From assembly GCF_021917145.1 (NCBI RefSeq), contig NC_061064.1, positions 6,982,816 to 7,046,815 on the forward strand: a DNA stretch of 64,000 nt. The letters are read 5' to 3'. The notes below the pieces were generated by a model, which did no database searches, had not been told where the DNA came from, and saw only the letters and a list, made by a program, of their open reading frames with translations. Shown here piece by piece: positions 1-23,200 of the stretch (within the stretch, counting starts at the first letter, position 1; the number at the start of each line of letters is the position of its first letter). Both the position numbers and the translations under genes were made by a program. This stretch comes from Hypomesus transpacificus (Eukaryota > Chordata > Actinopteri > Osmeriformes > Osmeridae).

Positions 1-1252
1 GGAGTTCATGGGGCCCGTGTGCCAGTCATACTGGAACAGAACACTTGTGGGCTACAACACTGCAATAAAACATATGGCTGGCGAGCACCATCACTTCTTA
101 AAGTTGTCCTTTTAGAAAGCGAGTATATTTGCCTTTGATTTACCGGTACGCACGTTCTTCTCGGTGCGTCTTCTCTGGAACTGCAGTGGCGATTAAAGAT
201 TTGCTATAGCAAAGAGCACCTGCAGCTCCTTGGAAACACACTCCAAACCACCCCACCACTTCTCCCCTAGACTCTCAAGGATAAAAAAAAAAATGAACAA
301 TGTCACCATGTTTTAACGTGACCAATCTCTGAGGGCTCGCATCGGAAGTCCGTGGGAGGATCGACATCTGCACAACTACACGTGACACTGAGGAAGAACT
401 TACTGACGGAAACAAAAGCCTTGCGGTGTGTCAGTATAAGGACACGTTCAAAACGGTATCTCCTGGAATCTAGGACTAATTAAAACAGCCACGAGGAAAC
501 AGGCTGTCGCTACCGCGGGCAAGCGAATGCACTCAGACACGTTAAGCAGGCACTGTCCAGACATAAGGTAGGTAGACAGGGACATGGCCATGTGCCGCCC
601 CAAAAACCGATCTCACAGCCAAGTTGTGTTTGAAAGCGTAAAATTGCTACTTCTGCCAACGACATAAATGTTTTGGCGAAACATAAAATCCCTCTCTAAC
701 ATTGCCGACTCTGCATTTTGACATATGGTACATATTCTTGTTTCCTGTAGATCAAATACAAGGCACAAACCAGATAAGAGTAAAACCTTAGTTTTAAAGC
801 ACCTTTGGTCTGAGGGAGGTACTTTGGTAAAACAAAACAATTCATTTAAAAAGCCAAATTATGCAAAAATGTGCTTATAGCCTAAAAAAACAAAATAAAA
901 CGACATTTAGTGTATTTTTTTTAAATAATTCCGCGACGGCTGCTCGCCAAGTTGTAACATGGCTTTCGTTACACAACGTTAGGATATGAGCGAGGCAAGC
1001 GTTGATAGTGGATATAGTGTGTAGACACTTCTCTGCAGTCGAGCTTCTCCTATGGTGGCCTGTCATGGGTGTAAAATGCTCCAAATTGCTGAGTGTTCTT
1101 GGCAAGCTGGTGTAGAAAATGGACACAGTGTAAGATATGTTTGAGGCAGATAAGTTCATGTGCATGGAGAGCCAGCGCGGGTGGACGGCATGGGTCTTTG
1201 CCTGTGTGTGTGTTTGTGTGCGTGCGTTCTGAGGCAAGTAATGATCCATGTT
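1..1252 (-). other. aff4: aff4 3' untranslated region, continuing off the left edge
   Basis: The stretch downstream of the aff4 stop (TAG at 1255-1253) has no further open frame with family resemblance. I found no clear minus-strand AATAAA in it, so the 3' UTR probably runs past the window edge. Long AFF4 3' UTRs are known in mammals. The short frames at 613-840 and 875-1249 are not supported as genes. Confidence 0.5.
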
Positions 1253-10621
<9,369 letters not shown>

Positions 10622-10625
10622 GTTG

Positions 10626-11559
10626 CTAACAACAGAGACACACGACAAGTCACTCAGCGAGGAGGAGAGAGAAAATGGTAGCTTCCAATGCTTCTGTCTA
10701 CACAGACAATACACCAAATGATACTTCAAAAAGTAAAAAATAAATAGAAGGGTAAAACTATGGAGGGATGGGTGTGAATGGGGAAATGAACATCTAACAA
10801 GTCAGTTTATGATCGATTTTAAAGGATTGCTAAATTTAAAAAGAAATATTGTCAGAACAGTAGGACAGAAATACACGCTGCAGCCTTGATGAATTAATTA
10901 ATCAATCAATCAGTCATACTGGAGGTCAGAAAACGCCATACAAAGTCATAAACTGGTTCATAACATTACAGTTTTTACACAGCGTAGCCCACGAAGTTAG
11001 ACAGGTAGAACATTGAGCCTAGACCAGTGTTCACAGTGTTCATGTTTGACGTTTGGGCCTACACATTCTAATTGTAAAATAGGTTTCAGTTGATCTGTGC
11101 CTGAAGTCAACCTGCAAAAATACTATCAACATCACTTTTACTGACCTCATATAACAGAGCTGGAGATATTGAGGTAACTTCCCAAGTGTAGCTACACAAA
11201 CTGCTACATGGTCCACTTAGAACCTGCTTAGTACACTTGATGACTAAACTAAACCTGCTTAGTACACTTGATGACAAAACTAAACAGGTTTTCAGTTTAT
11301 TCAACAGCACACGAAATAACTTAATGTCAAGTTTTACAAGTTATTATAAGAGCAGAACTATAACATTTATTTTTATGTTGGGGGGGGTGGGGGTGGGGGG
11401 GCGGGACCTCTGTGTGATAGGTGGAAATTGAACCAAGATTAAAATCTCAATAGCATTTCCTCAAAGTTTGAGTAAGACATACGTTGATGACACAGTCCTC
11501 TACACTGGAGCAAACGGAGCAACTTCAGTGTTTCCCACAGATTAGAAAACTATATGTGG

Positions 11560-11592
<33 letters not shown>

Positions 11593-14500
11593 CGAAATAA
11601 TTCACAAAATCAACAACAACAAACAAATAATTTCTGCATATGCAGGTAGCGACGCTGCATACAGGGTGCTAAATAACTATTTAACTGGTCGGCTCCATGA
11701 CGCCGGGTAAGTAGCTAGCTCTTGAAACTTCTCACCAAAAGAACGAAGGGGAACCTTCGATTAAGACATGTCCGTCGGTACCTAGCGAAAAGTAGCCTCA
11801 ACTTTCCTAGACCTTTAGCTACGGCACTAATGCTGAAGGCTCGCTGATGTAGCTGTCGGTCTCACTAGAACGGCGTATGCATTGTTGCTAACGTGTGCTG
11901 ACGTAGTGACTGTGTGTGTATGTGAGAAAGACGCGTGCGTGAAAGAGACGGAGGGAGAGCAGGGAAAGGAAATGCAGCTGAACGAATACGCTGCGTGTTT
12001 TTACCTAAATAGCGATAAAAAAAATGTTTTACGAAACGCAATGTGTGGCGGCCGGTGTTGATTCTGTGGCGCACCGCCACAAATTAGTCTATGTGTGGGA
12101 AACACTGAACTTACAACAAAGCCTTAAGCACTGTTGACTGGGATGATCACCCTTGAGCCTGGGCCCCCGTCCAGCCCGAAACACGGCTGTACACATGTGG
12201 CCACTCAAACGGTTTCCTGGCTCGTCTCAGCTGCAGCACGGTCATTCTCTGTCAGCTGCATCTGCTGTCTGGTTCATATCAGACACCCGGTAATGAGTCA
12301 TCACTGGAGCTGTATGAATCGCTAATGCCTTCCATTAACCAAACCTCAGGAAGTCACAGGAGCCATAACCTGAGTCGAGGTCGGCCCAGAAATCCATTTG
12401 CTCACAATTGTAAATCAAAACTCCATTTGCAATGCTTACTCAGGAAAGGTGAGGAAAGCTAGGCCTGGTAGTTAACGAGGACCCATGACAATACATGGGA
12501 GCCATTCGGTGAGACTTTGAGTGTCTCTCGGCTGCTGGATTAATGAGGAATCTGGCACACCCTTTATTTCCATACTCCTTGGCACACGGCCTGTAAAACG
12601 TCATACAGTTTACAGTAAAGTACCTGAATTGACTGAGCCTGGGAAGTATGCATTTACTGTACACACTAATCAATAGCCCTACCTCTCATTTGGCCACCAA
12701 CTCTGTACTCAGCCTAACTGGTTTCAACAACGCAGTGAAGAACAGGGGCAGTAGTAGATGTAAACGAGTCCATTAGGGGTGAATGGCCCAGTGGCTTACT
12801 TAGACAAAGCTCCTTCTGCCTTTTTCAATTGTAAACATGGCCTGCTTCATTCTTTCCATTTGAATGCCCTGATGGATCTTATTGGGTCAGTGGTGGGGAG
12901 CGGGGGGGGGGGGGGTTACATCATCAGAAACTGAGGGTTTCAATAGCACCTGTGCTCAAACAGTGAGGTGTGAAGTCTGACCCCCCCATCCACTGCACCA
13001 TGGGCCATTAGAATAACAGGCCTAGGTGAAACTAGAACAGTCTCGACATTGGAGGACAGCTCTCGGGTCTTAGCAAACACAAAGAACACCTAGGTCTGGT
13101 TTCACACGGGGCGAGTGGTCAACTGCTAACCCTGTTTTTGAAGACATTGCCATGTCTTTATCAGCGATGTGGTCAACACACATGGCCGGCACAAGAGGCC
13201 TTAGGGCTGCCAGAGTAAACTAGGGTCAACTAAGTAAACTAAGTCTGATGAGTAGAACAAGCTCTGTCATGGAAGACTATTGGACCAGAGTTAGCCTGGT
13301 CATAATACTGGACATTTCTCCTCGTCACACACAGGTAAAGGCTAGGCTAGTCTAGATGACCATAAAACAGGCCCTAGCTATTAAGTGACTAAAGGACTAT
13401 TAAGTGACTATGAAATGACTAAATGTAAGACACCTGAAGGCTTCACAGGGAAAGGGACTGATACAAATCTACACACCATTAAAAAAGACATCTTTTGAGA
13501 CATTTGACACTATCCTAATCCCTTTATCAATCGCTCAAATTTGAGTAGTATTTAAACGTATAACTGAACAGAGGAAAGATAGTCCGGATGGAATGGCAAG
13601 AAAGACCAACCAACTAGAGCTTGCTTACCCAGGCTGAGAGGCCATGGCCCAAACCACTGAAACATTGGAAAAGGGGGGTTTAGAAAAACTCCAGGGGGTT
13701 CAAAGTGTTCTTCGGTTCTGCCAGGCTCTTCCGGGATCTCACTCCATTTGGACAAACCTGAGTTGTCTGAACTAAGTTGATGGCGTCTGTAGTGCTACAA
13801 GCGATGCTGCCGCCACACCATTTCCTTAGAGTAGAGAACTGACTTAGGGAGGGGAGTGCCTGCTTACGGGAGATACCAGCTTTGAAACAGCAGGGGAGCC
13901 ACCGGCCGAGGACAATAGGTAAAGTTGAGAAGAGGCTCTTTTGTGAGTATGTGACTGTGTGTATTTGAGTGAATTGGTATTAGGGGGTTGCCTGCATGCA
14001 AGCCCAATGGGTTTGACACTCTTGAGAATGTTAGTTTGAAACTTAGAAACAAATAGCCATAGAGGTAAAGGAACCACAGGCTAAATTCAGTACAATGCCC
14101 ATTCATATCAACACTGAAGCAGGACTGTAAAGTGTCTCAATATCCATTCAAAGTAGCAGAGGCCCTTTAAGAACATGAAGATGCCTAAACTGTGTAAATA
14201 GTAAGACTGCAGGACTAGTGACCAGTGGTGTAGAGCAAATCAACCGTTCCTGTCAAATGGAATAGTCCATTTACAGCCCATAAAAGGAGATGTTATTTTA
14301 TGCCGCTGAGCCTCTCCTCCTTGTGATGTCACAACACGGAGGACCTCTGAGCCAATAAGATGCCGTCTTACTGTCAACATACTCCCTCCCCCACTGTGTC
14401 CTCCCAGCACAGAGCAATCCAGCAGCAAGTTCTTTAAAGAGACAGCACCTATTTTCTATTGAAGCTAAGGGGGATCCTGACTCAAAAACATAGGCAACAC

Positions 14501-16480
14501 ATTAAGTTAGCCAACCCTATGCCTTTTCAACAAGATATATTTACAAGAACAACAATTATGTAAATCATGGCTCCAAACAGGAACAACTGCCACTAGAAAA
14601 GGTTCCTATATGTCAATTTCACAATTCCAAAAACGTGAACCGGAACTATTCAAACGAGTATGGATCACCCTTTGAAACATACACGTATACAATATATAAA
14701 GAGAGATCTAGAGGTTAGATACAGTTGTCTCTTTTGATGTTGGCATTTGGTATATTCTTAAACATGAATATTAACCTTCAAACCAAACCCTTACACATTT
14801 AAAGCTGTAGGTCTAATTCAGAAGATAACCAATTAGCCTATTACTTTTTATATACCATTAAGTTTCGAATAAGATCAATACATTGGATTGTGTAGCTGTA
14901 CAATACCAACTATACTACAACTCAAACAGAGTTATGGTTATATTTGACATATTTTAAAAAACAAAAAACATAAATCCACTGGAAATGTGGTAACAGACAT
15001 TTGACTCAGGTCTGCCACTGATAAGACAAGTCTTTGGACACAAACACCAGATGAGACACTGGTAGCTATTTACAAACATAACATCATTCTCGGCAATGAT
15101 TGCATAATATCTACCTCACAACCTTACGGAAGAACAAAACATTCTGTCATCATCACCCATCTCGAACGCTTGCACTTGGCAGCAGAGGAAACTGTTCGCT
15201 AAACTAAACCTAAACAGGATGTAATGAGGACTTTCTTGTTACTGGCATGTATGCACAAACATATTTGGCCTAAGATACACACAAATGTGCCCATGTAAAT
15301 GCTGTTCCAGGGGGGTTGTCTTCCTAGACCTAGACCAATAGGTTCCTGCCATAACCTGCCTGCACTTACAAGTATTTATGTTGCTGACAGAAAATATTAG
15401 TAGGCTAAACTGTCAACTCCATGCTGACACAGAATTCCATGCCTTTGTGAATGGTGGTTGATAAATTAAATAGCTAGAATTGACATATTGCCACCCCTCC
15501 CCCACAGCATAATTCAAAATGTCCCCCCAGACCCAACAAGTGGGCATATTTGATTATGAATGATTTTCCCATTTATAACATTGTAACATATCAACTGTCA
15601 AATGTTCTGTAGCTACTTCATCTAAAACACTGAATCACGTAAGGGATGCTTGTATTGATTACGCTTCTTTGCCAGATTCAAAGCAAATTACTTCTTGAGA
15701 TCTATGGGCAGTAGACTGCTTAACAATCGCCCTGACTAACCATCCCAAATTTGTTTTATCGGTCAGGACAGGGTTGGGCAGTTAGAACATATACACAACT
15801 AACTTTTTCTTTACGGACCATAACTTTAACAAAGAGTATGGTTGTTGAGCAGGCATCTCTAGAAATTGCAAGCACTGCAGCTAGGCTAGCTTCCCCAGAC
15901 TAACTCAAGTTGCTGAGCTAGCCAGATAACTACGGTGTGTAGTGTGTATGAGCTGGCTAGCTAACCAGTCTAACTAAGTGTGATGACGGTACTCGCTAGC
16001 CAACGTTAACTAGCAGGATACATCGTAGCACGGAAACAACAAACGAACACTTAAAATGTACATAAATACAGAATAGTAAGCATTTACTATGCTCCAAGTT
16101 ACTATTAAGATGATAACAGCTAGACTACCCAAGTTAAAATGAAACAGGCTTACGAGCCACCTTGTTGTTAGCTACTTAGCTAGCTAGTAGGTTAGCTGGC
16201 TTACAACCCGGTGAAGACAGCAGTCCACCCTCGGTCAGAGCTAGCCATTTGTCGCTGGGCAGCTAGCTAGACTAGCTGAATGTGGTGTTCGCTGTCAGCT
16301 AGCCAATGCTAGAAGTAGCCAACGGTTAGCTAGCGAGCAATACCAACGAGCTTTGGTTGTAATGCCATTAACGGTAGCAAGCTATCTTAAAAAGGGATCA
16401 GTGTAGTACGCTCAATTAATTGATCTACAAACAGATTCTTAAATAATAATACATAATATCAGTATGATTAAAACGCTTAC
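10626..16480 (-). other. aff4 intron 1
   Basis: Long first intron of 5.9 kb between the 5' non-coding exon and the start-codon exon. It carries a transposon copy at 11526-12107, a short duplicated unit near 11222-11290 and G runs near 11380 and 12901. It becomes rich in AGCTAGC words toward the promoter (15880-16400). No protein-coding signal was seen. First introns often host enhancers, but none can be pointed to here. Confidence 0.75.
11526..12107 (+). mobile_element. Non-autonomous hAT-like DNA transposon, copy 1
   Basis: This 582-bp element starts CAGTGTTTCCCACAGATTAG and ends with the reverse complement of CAGTGTTTCCCACACATAGA, so the terminal inverted repeats share 14 bp. It is flanked by AACTT on both sides (11521-11525 and 12108-12112), a 5-bp target duplication. 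A 30-bp G run (11561-11590) lies near its left end. A second, inverted copy is at 41022-41629. No transposase is encoded; the 11865-12080 frame is not a gene. Confidence 0.85.
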
Positions 16481-16760
16481 CTCTTATCTTCTTTTTAGGC
16501 CCAAACCATTCTAGCTAGCTATTGGAAAGCCCTTTCTCTTTGTCTTTTCCACTTTCCAGCAGACAAAATGGACTCAACAAAATAATAATATAATCGTTAA
16601 AATATGAAAAACAAATGTACATGCTTCATCGTCCTATTCGAATATAACTAGCTAGCCCAGCTGTGAGGCCAGCGGGAAACTACTTGACATTATTTTCTCT
16701 GTGCATTGTTTTTCTTCTTCAGTAGGCAGCTAGTAGTAGCAGCTAGCAAGGTTGCCAGAG
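16481..16760 (-). other. aff4: aff4 5' untranslated first exon and proximal promoter
   Basis: On the minus strand a strong donor, GATAAGAG followed by GTAAGCG, lies at 16481/16480. The next acceptor in the same direction is at 10626, just before the aff4 start codon. This predicts a 5' non-coding exon ending at 16481. Its upstream border (transcription start) cannot be read from sequence, so 16760 is only a guess. The surroundings are rich in GCTAGC-type words. No TATA box is evident. Confidence 0.55.
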
Positions 16761-16996
16761 CCAGTGCTCGCTGTTAATGGATGTGTGCAAGTAAGCAGCT
16801 GGGGGAAACGTAATCATGTGATCAAGTCTCAACCAGACATGACGATAACGCTCAGGTGTTTACGTAATTAGGATTCCTCCGTCAGGAGGAAACCTATAGT
16901 TTTTGTTTGTATTCCTATTATTACTATATTCCTCCGGTAGGATTTTTCCGTCAGAAGGAACTCTTTTTGTAATTGTTAGTATTCTTATTCTAGTAA

Positions 16997-17096
16997 TCTA
17001 TTTTGCAAAATAACTAAAGTTTTCCTTCGTTCGTACATACATAAATACACATGTATGTACGAACGAAGGAAAACTTTAGTTATTTTGCAAAATAGA
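16997..17096. repeat. Perfect 46-bp inverted repeat with 8-nt loop
   Basis: The left arm 16997-17042 and right arm 17051-17096 are exact reverse complements, with an AAATACAC spacer. Arms include TTTTGCAAAATAACTAAAG and TCCTTCGTTCGTACATACAT. It lies between the aff4 promoter and the 3' end of zcchc10, and an AT dinucleotide tract follows directly. It could be a foldback transposon remnant. Confidence 0.95.
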
Positions 17097-17147
17097 ATAT
17101 ATATATATATATACAATACATTATATATATATATATATATATATACA
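17096..17147. repeat. AT dinucleotide microsatellite
   Basis: Two AT runs separated by ACAATACATT, directly abutting the perfect inverted repeat on its right side. Confidence 0.9.
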
Positions 17148-17883
17148 CAATGTATAATCAAATCAGATTCACATTTTGGCAGTTTCCATCACAAAAATGT
17201 CACGTTAATGTCATCACTCCATGTTTCTGCGTACTGTTTTAATGAAAAAATATTTAAATGCAATGATACAAATCGACATACCATTCAGACGCCTTACTAA
17301 AAACAAGTTATGCACTTCCGCTTAATACGTTTTTTCAATATTCCAGAAATGAATAAACTTCAAAACATTTCATTTTAGAAATTCCAGTTACAATGTGCAC
17401 TTAATTAAAATAAAAGCGAATTTTCATCAAAACTCAATTAGCTTTTCATTTAAAGCATTACTTTACAGTAGAAAAATAAGTATAATGTCAATTGCATTAA
17501 CTCAAACTTTTCCATGAATGTGTGTAAAGCACTTCAATTTTTCTAGACCTAAGTTTCTAATTTGGGTAACACAGAATATGACATCAAACTCAAAAGCAAG
17601 TATAACGCTGGACTTGATGTATTTATAAAGGAACGGGTAAGGGAAGGTACAAAAAGGCTTGACTGCTTGGCATATGTACACCAACCTGGCTCTGTCCAGA
17701 AAAACACCCTGACCCCACATACTTGTTACTAAAAGTATCAGATAGATTTAGACATGGTAGTGATGGACAGTTGTAGCCTCTGCTTTGCTGCAAGGTTAAT
17801 ATCTTTACAATGTTTATCAAGCTTATCCACACAAGAAGTCTAATAATACATTAAGCCAGGCGAGGGGTTTGAGGAACAATAGT
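17148..17883 (-). other. zcchc10: zcchc10 3' untranslated and downstream region
   Basis: AT-rich stretch of about 0.7 kb following the zcchc10 stop. No perfect minus-strand AATAAA was found, and a variant ATTAAA reads on the minus strand near 17240. No gene is visible here. Confidence 0.5.
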
Positions 17884-19521
<1,638 letters not shown>

Positions 19522-20240
19522 TGCGCTTCACTTTCTTCTTCGTTGGTCTGCTGACGCAGATAGCACAGTTCTAGGCAGAAATGTTGATATCATAAATATT
19601 CTGCCTAAGCAAAGGGCTGGGTATCCTTCTGCACTTGCAAACGTTTAGGTGTTAACAAATACTGTAAAAGTTGAATGCTTCCACCTAGGATGAGCAGGGT
19701 GATGCCAGAGCCATAGAAAATATGGGTGATGCTAGCCTCGATAAATAATTTCACTTCCGGTTGATTTCTTACAATAATTTCAAAATAAAGGTCAGGGGAT
19801 TTTATTTGAACGTTAAAACGTAATACCTCTTAACATCTCTAAATGGATATGGCTGGGGAATAATTTTACTATCACATTCATTGATACAGATTTTTACAAA
19901 AAAGTGTCTTTGGACATTTAGTCCAAATGAGTTTACTTTTGTCCATTAATTCGTTATGCTAATGAGTGGTGAAAAACGAATCCAACGTTCTGATTTTAAT
20001 TATGCCTATCCTTAATAGTGTGTTATTATTCTGTTTATGCTACTGTAATATCGTGTACCATACGCTTACGTTTATTTTGAACCGCCCCCTAATATTTTAA
20101 TACACATAAAATATACTTTATTTTGAAAAGTTCTCAAGGACTCAACAGGAAAATAGATTCTCCCTGCCGAGTTAATGACAAAGTTAACGAAAATGTCGCG
20201 TTAGGTAGTCTTTGGTTAGTGTTGTGGCCGTGAATGAGAG
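19522..20240. promoter_or_regulatory. Shared divergent promoter interval of zcchc10 and zswim7
   Basis: Only 719 bp separate the two opposite start codons, so both 5' UTRs and core promoters must lie here. A CACTTCCGG word at 19752-19760 is an ETS-type site (GGAA core on the minus strand), common in bidirectional promoters. The interval is otherwise AT-rich and not an obvious CpG island. Exact transcription starts are not visible. Confidence 0.65.
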
Positions 20241-23200
20241 ATGTCCTCATTAGCTGCAGTGGCAGAGCAGCTTTTCCAAGATATTCAGAAAACGTTCCAC
20301 GAAACGTCTCTAAGTAAGTAGCTAGTGATCAAGTGACGTATTCAAAAATGTGCATCCTATCGACTCGCTAAACTTGTAACTCCGGAGAAAGGACTGTGTA
20401 CAGGTTTTTCCAGTAGATGGTAGTGTTGTGTTGCTTCATTACGACAGATGCATTGGGCCCCGTTACCTTAGTTACCAAGATCGAATCAAGACGTTTTCAA
20501 AGCTAAGATTTCTGTTCATTGTTTCACTCTGACGTTTGGTTTGACAATAATCCTAAATGCACCTAGCCGAAGCATACTGCGCCCTCTAGAATGAATTTAT
20601 CCCAATTACAATAAATGTCTGTTTTAGTGTTACCAAACTCCACAACAAGCAGGGCCAACAAGCCACCAACCTGTAACAATATCTGTCTCTTGTTCTTCAT
20701 ACTTTTCTAAGCCTGCTAAGCCTACCTGATAATGAACAGGAAATTGCGAATGAATTTTCAATAACTTAATATCTCGTAATCTGTAAATGTATTTACTAAG
20801 AACAACTAATAAAACTTAGGAACAAATTACACTTTTTTTCTCTCTCTACCTCTTTTTCGTCAGTTCCTGATGATCTGCTTATTGCGTGAGTATTCTCTCT
20901 TCTGTAAAGTCAAATTTCCACTTTATATTGTTTTTTCATTGACGCAAACTTTCACTTCAGTGACACTGAGTCAGTGTTTAATGTAAAAAGGTGGGTGTTT
21001 CATTTGGATGGAGGATGACAATGCCTTTATACAAGTTGTTTCCCAGAACTAGGACAGCCTCTCCCAGACTTGCCCATGTTAGTGGGGCCTTCCATGAGGA
21101 TCTTGTGGGTGATGTGGCTGGGAGTAAGGGACATTGGGCCTCTGTACTGGTCACTTCCATTGTGATGACTAGGATGATTTGTCAAATCTCAAACCTGACT
21201 CCATGTCGTGTTTTACTTGAAAATACCACTTATCTCCATGTCTGTCCTGTATTTAGGCCAAACTCAGTTAGATAATGTCCAGTTAGAATGGACCTCATGT
21301 TTTTAAAGTGCTCTCTCCCTCTCCTCCCCCAGCCTGAGGTTCGTGTTTGGGTCGTGTGCACTGCAGGCCCTGGACCTGGTGGACCAGCGCTCTGTAACCT
21401 GTGTCTCATCTCCCAGTGGAAGAAAAGCCTTCCAGGTCTGGTTCTCCTGACCCACAACATACTCACCCTCGAACACACACACCCATGTATGACTCAAGCC
21501 ACCTCGCCAATCCCAGTTGGCCAAACATTGAGTAAACAACTCTGACCAAATGCAGAATCCCTTTTGGAAAATAACTGCTAGCCTAGTTCTTGAGCTTTTT
21601 AACTGGTTCACTGACATTACTACCTCTCGATGTGTAGTTATCTTACAGTTGACATACAATCTAACTTAAATGTTGCACTTAAGACCCAACGGAACTCCAT
21701 TCTTCTAGGTATATTGCTGTAATTCCTGTTCTGTGCGGTTGTGGTCACTGTGACCCAAGTTTCCTGTAAACTTCTTCAGGAAGTCTTGGCGCAAACAGTT
21801 TTGTTGTGTAAAAGGAACTGGAAAAAACAATGAGCTCAAAAGGTGTATGGTTTCTCTTTGGGAAATAATTCTATGGTGCTTTCATTAATAGTTTCAATCA
21901 GTTTGGCCAAACATTTTCTGATGTCTGTGTTTCACTTTGAAAGGGAAATCAATGCGACTCTCACTGTACTGTGAAGCACTGGCAGAAGGCATATTATTTA
22001 GAATTCAGTTGATTTCTTCAGTTTAAGTGGCAGGATGTTTTTCATCCGAGAAGTTATAACCAGTAGGTACACAAAACCTTCACATGGCAAAGTTGATGAT
22101 CCTTTAAGTGCTAAATAGAGTCCAGTGACAGTTTAATGAGCCTTTCTGGTCGTTCTTAGGAGATGGTTTTTGACCTTTTCACCTTTTATAAGCAGGCTGA
22201 TATTGATGTGGTGACTGAGGTTGAAGCTACACAGTGACTGGCCAGTCTGAGGTTTTCTCCAAGCCGCGTCCTCCCTTTCCACTTTTAACTTTGTCCTCAA
22301 ATGATTTAGTGGGCAGCCGGTTAAGTCATCAGTGAGTTATCTTCCAACATTTTAGACCTTACTCAGACTGGTTCTTCAGTCTTCCGTATGAAAACATAAA
22401 TAAACGTGGTTTTTGAGAGTCATTTCTTACTTCCTTTCTGGTCGGGATTTAAAATGGACTAGGCTATATTGCACAAGCAAAGCTTTTGTTTTCACCCATC
22501 TGTACCATCGAAAGATGTTTACGTGAAAGCAAAGCATTTGGAGGTCTGAGTGAGTAGGCTATAGGACCGGATAAAGCTGTGGGTTTGGCTTACATGGATG
22601 CTGGGCTAATTGGGTCCTGGTTTAGGTTAGCGTGCCTTTTTACAGTCAGGGTGACCATATTTGGGGAGAATCCTGTGATTCAGCTGCAGCGGGCAATCTC
22701 ATTCATTTAAGGTCTGTAAGGAAGAGCAGGTTGTATCCTTTTTAAATTCCTTATGCCTTTTCATTGTCAATTAGAGACGTTGAATATTTTCAATATCATG
22801 ATGACACCTCTGCTTCTAATGTCTCACTAAACATAATAATAATAGTAATATTTATAATGCACTTTATATTTAACTACAATCTCAAAGTGCTACAGGTTAA
22901 AAACAAGAAAGTGCGAAAAATTATAATAATGTAGACCAAAAAAGAAAACAGGACAGAATAAAAGAGTCAATCAACCAAAGGCTCTGTTAAAAAGGTGGGT
23001 TTTGAGGCCACGTTTAAAAGCATCCACAGTCTGTGGGGTCCTCCGGTGATCAGGGAGAGCATTCCACAGCCTGGGAGCGGCTGAGCAGGAAGCCCGAACT
23101 TACATGGAACGCAGCTCAGTCCTTTTACAATTAGTCATTTAGCTGACGCTCTTATCCAGAGCGACTTACAGTAAGTACAGGGCCATTCCCCCGAGGCAAG

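Noticed and set aside
11865..12080. Small ORF in aff4 intron 1 and its counterpart at 40923-41192
   Set aside because: Both lie in copies of the same non-autonomous transposon and show no transposase motif.
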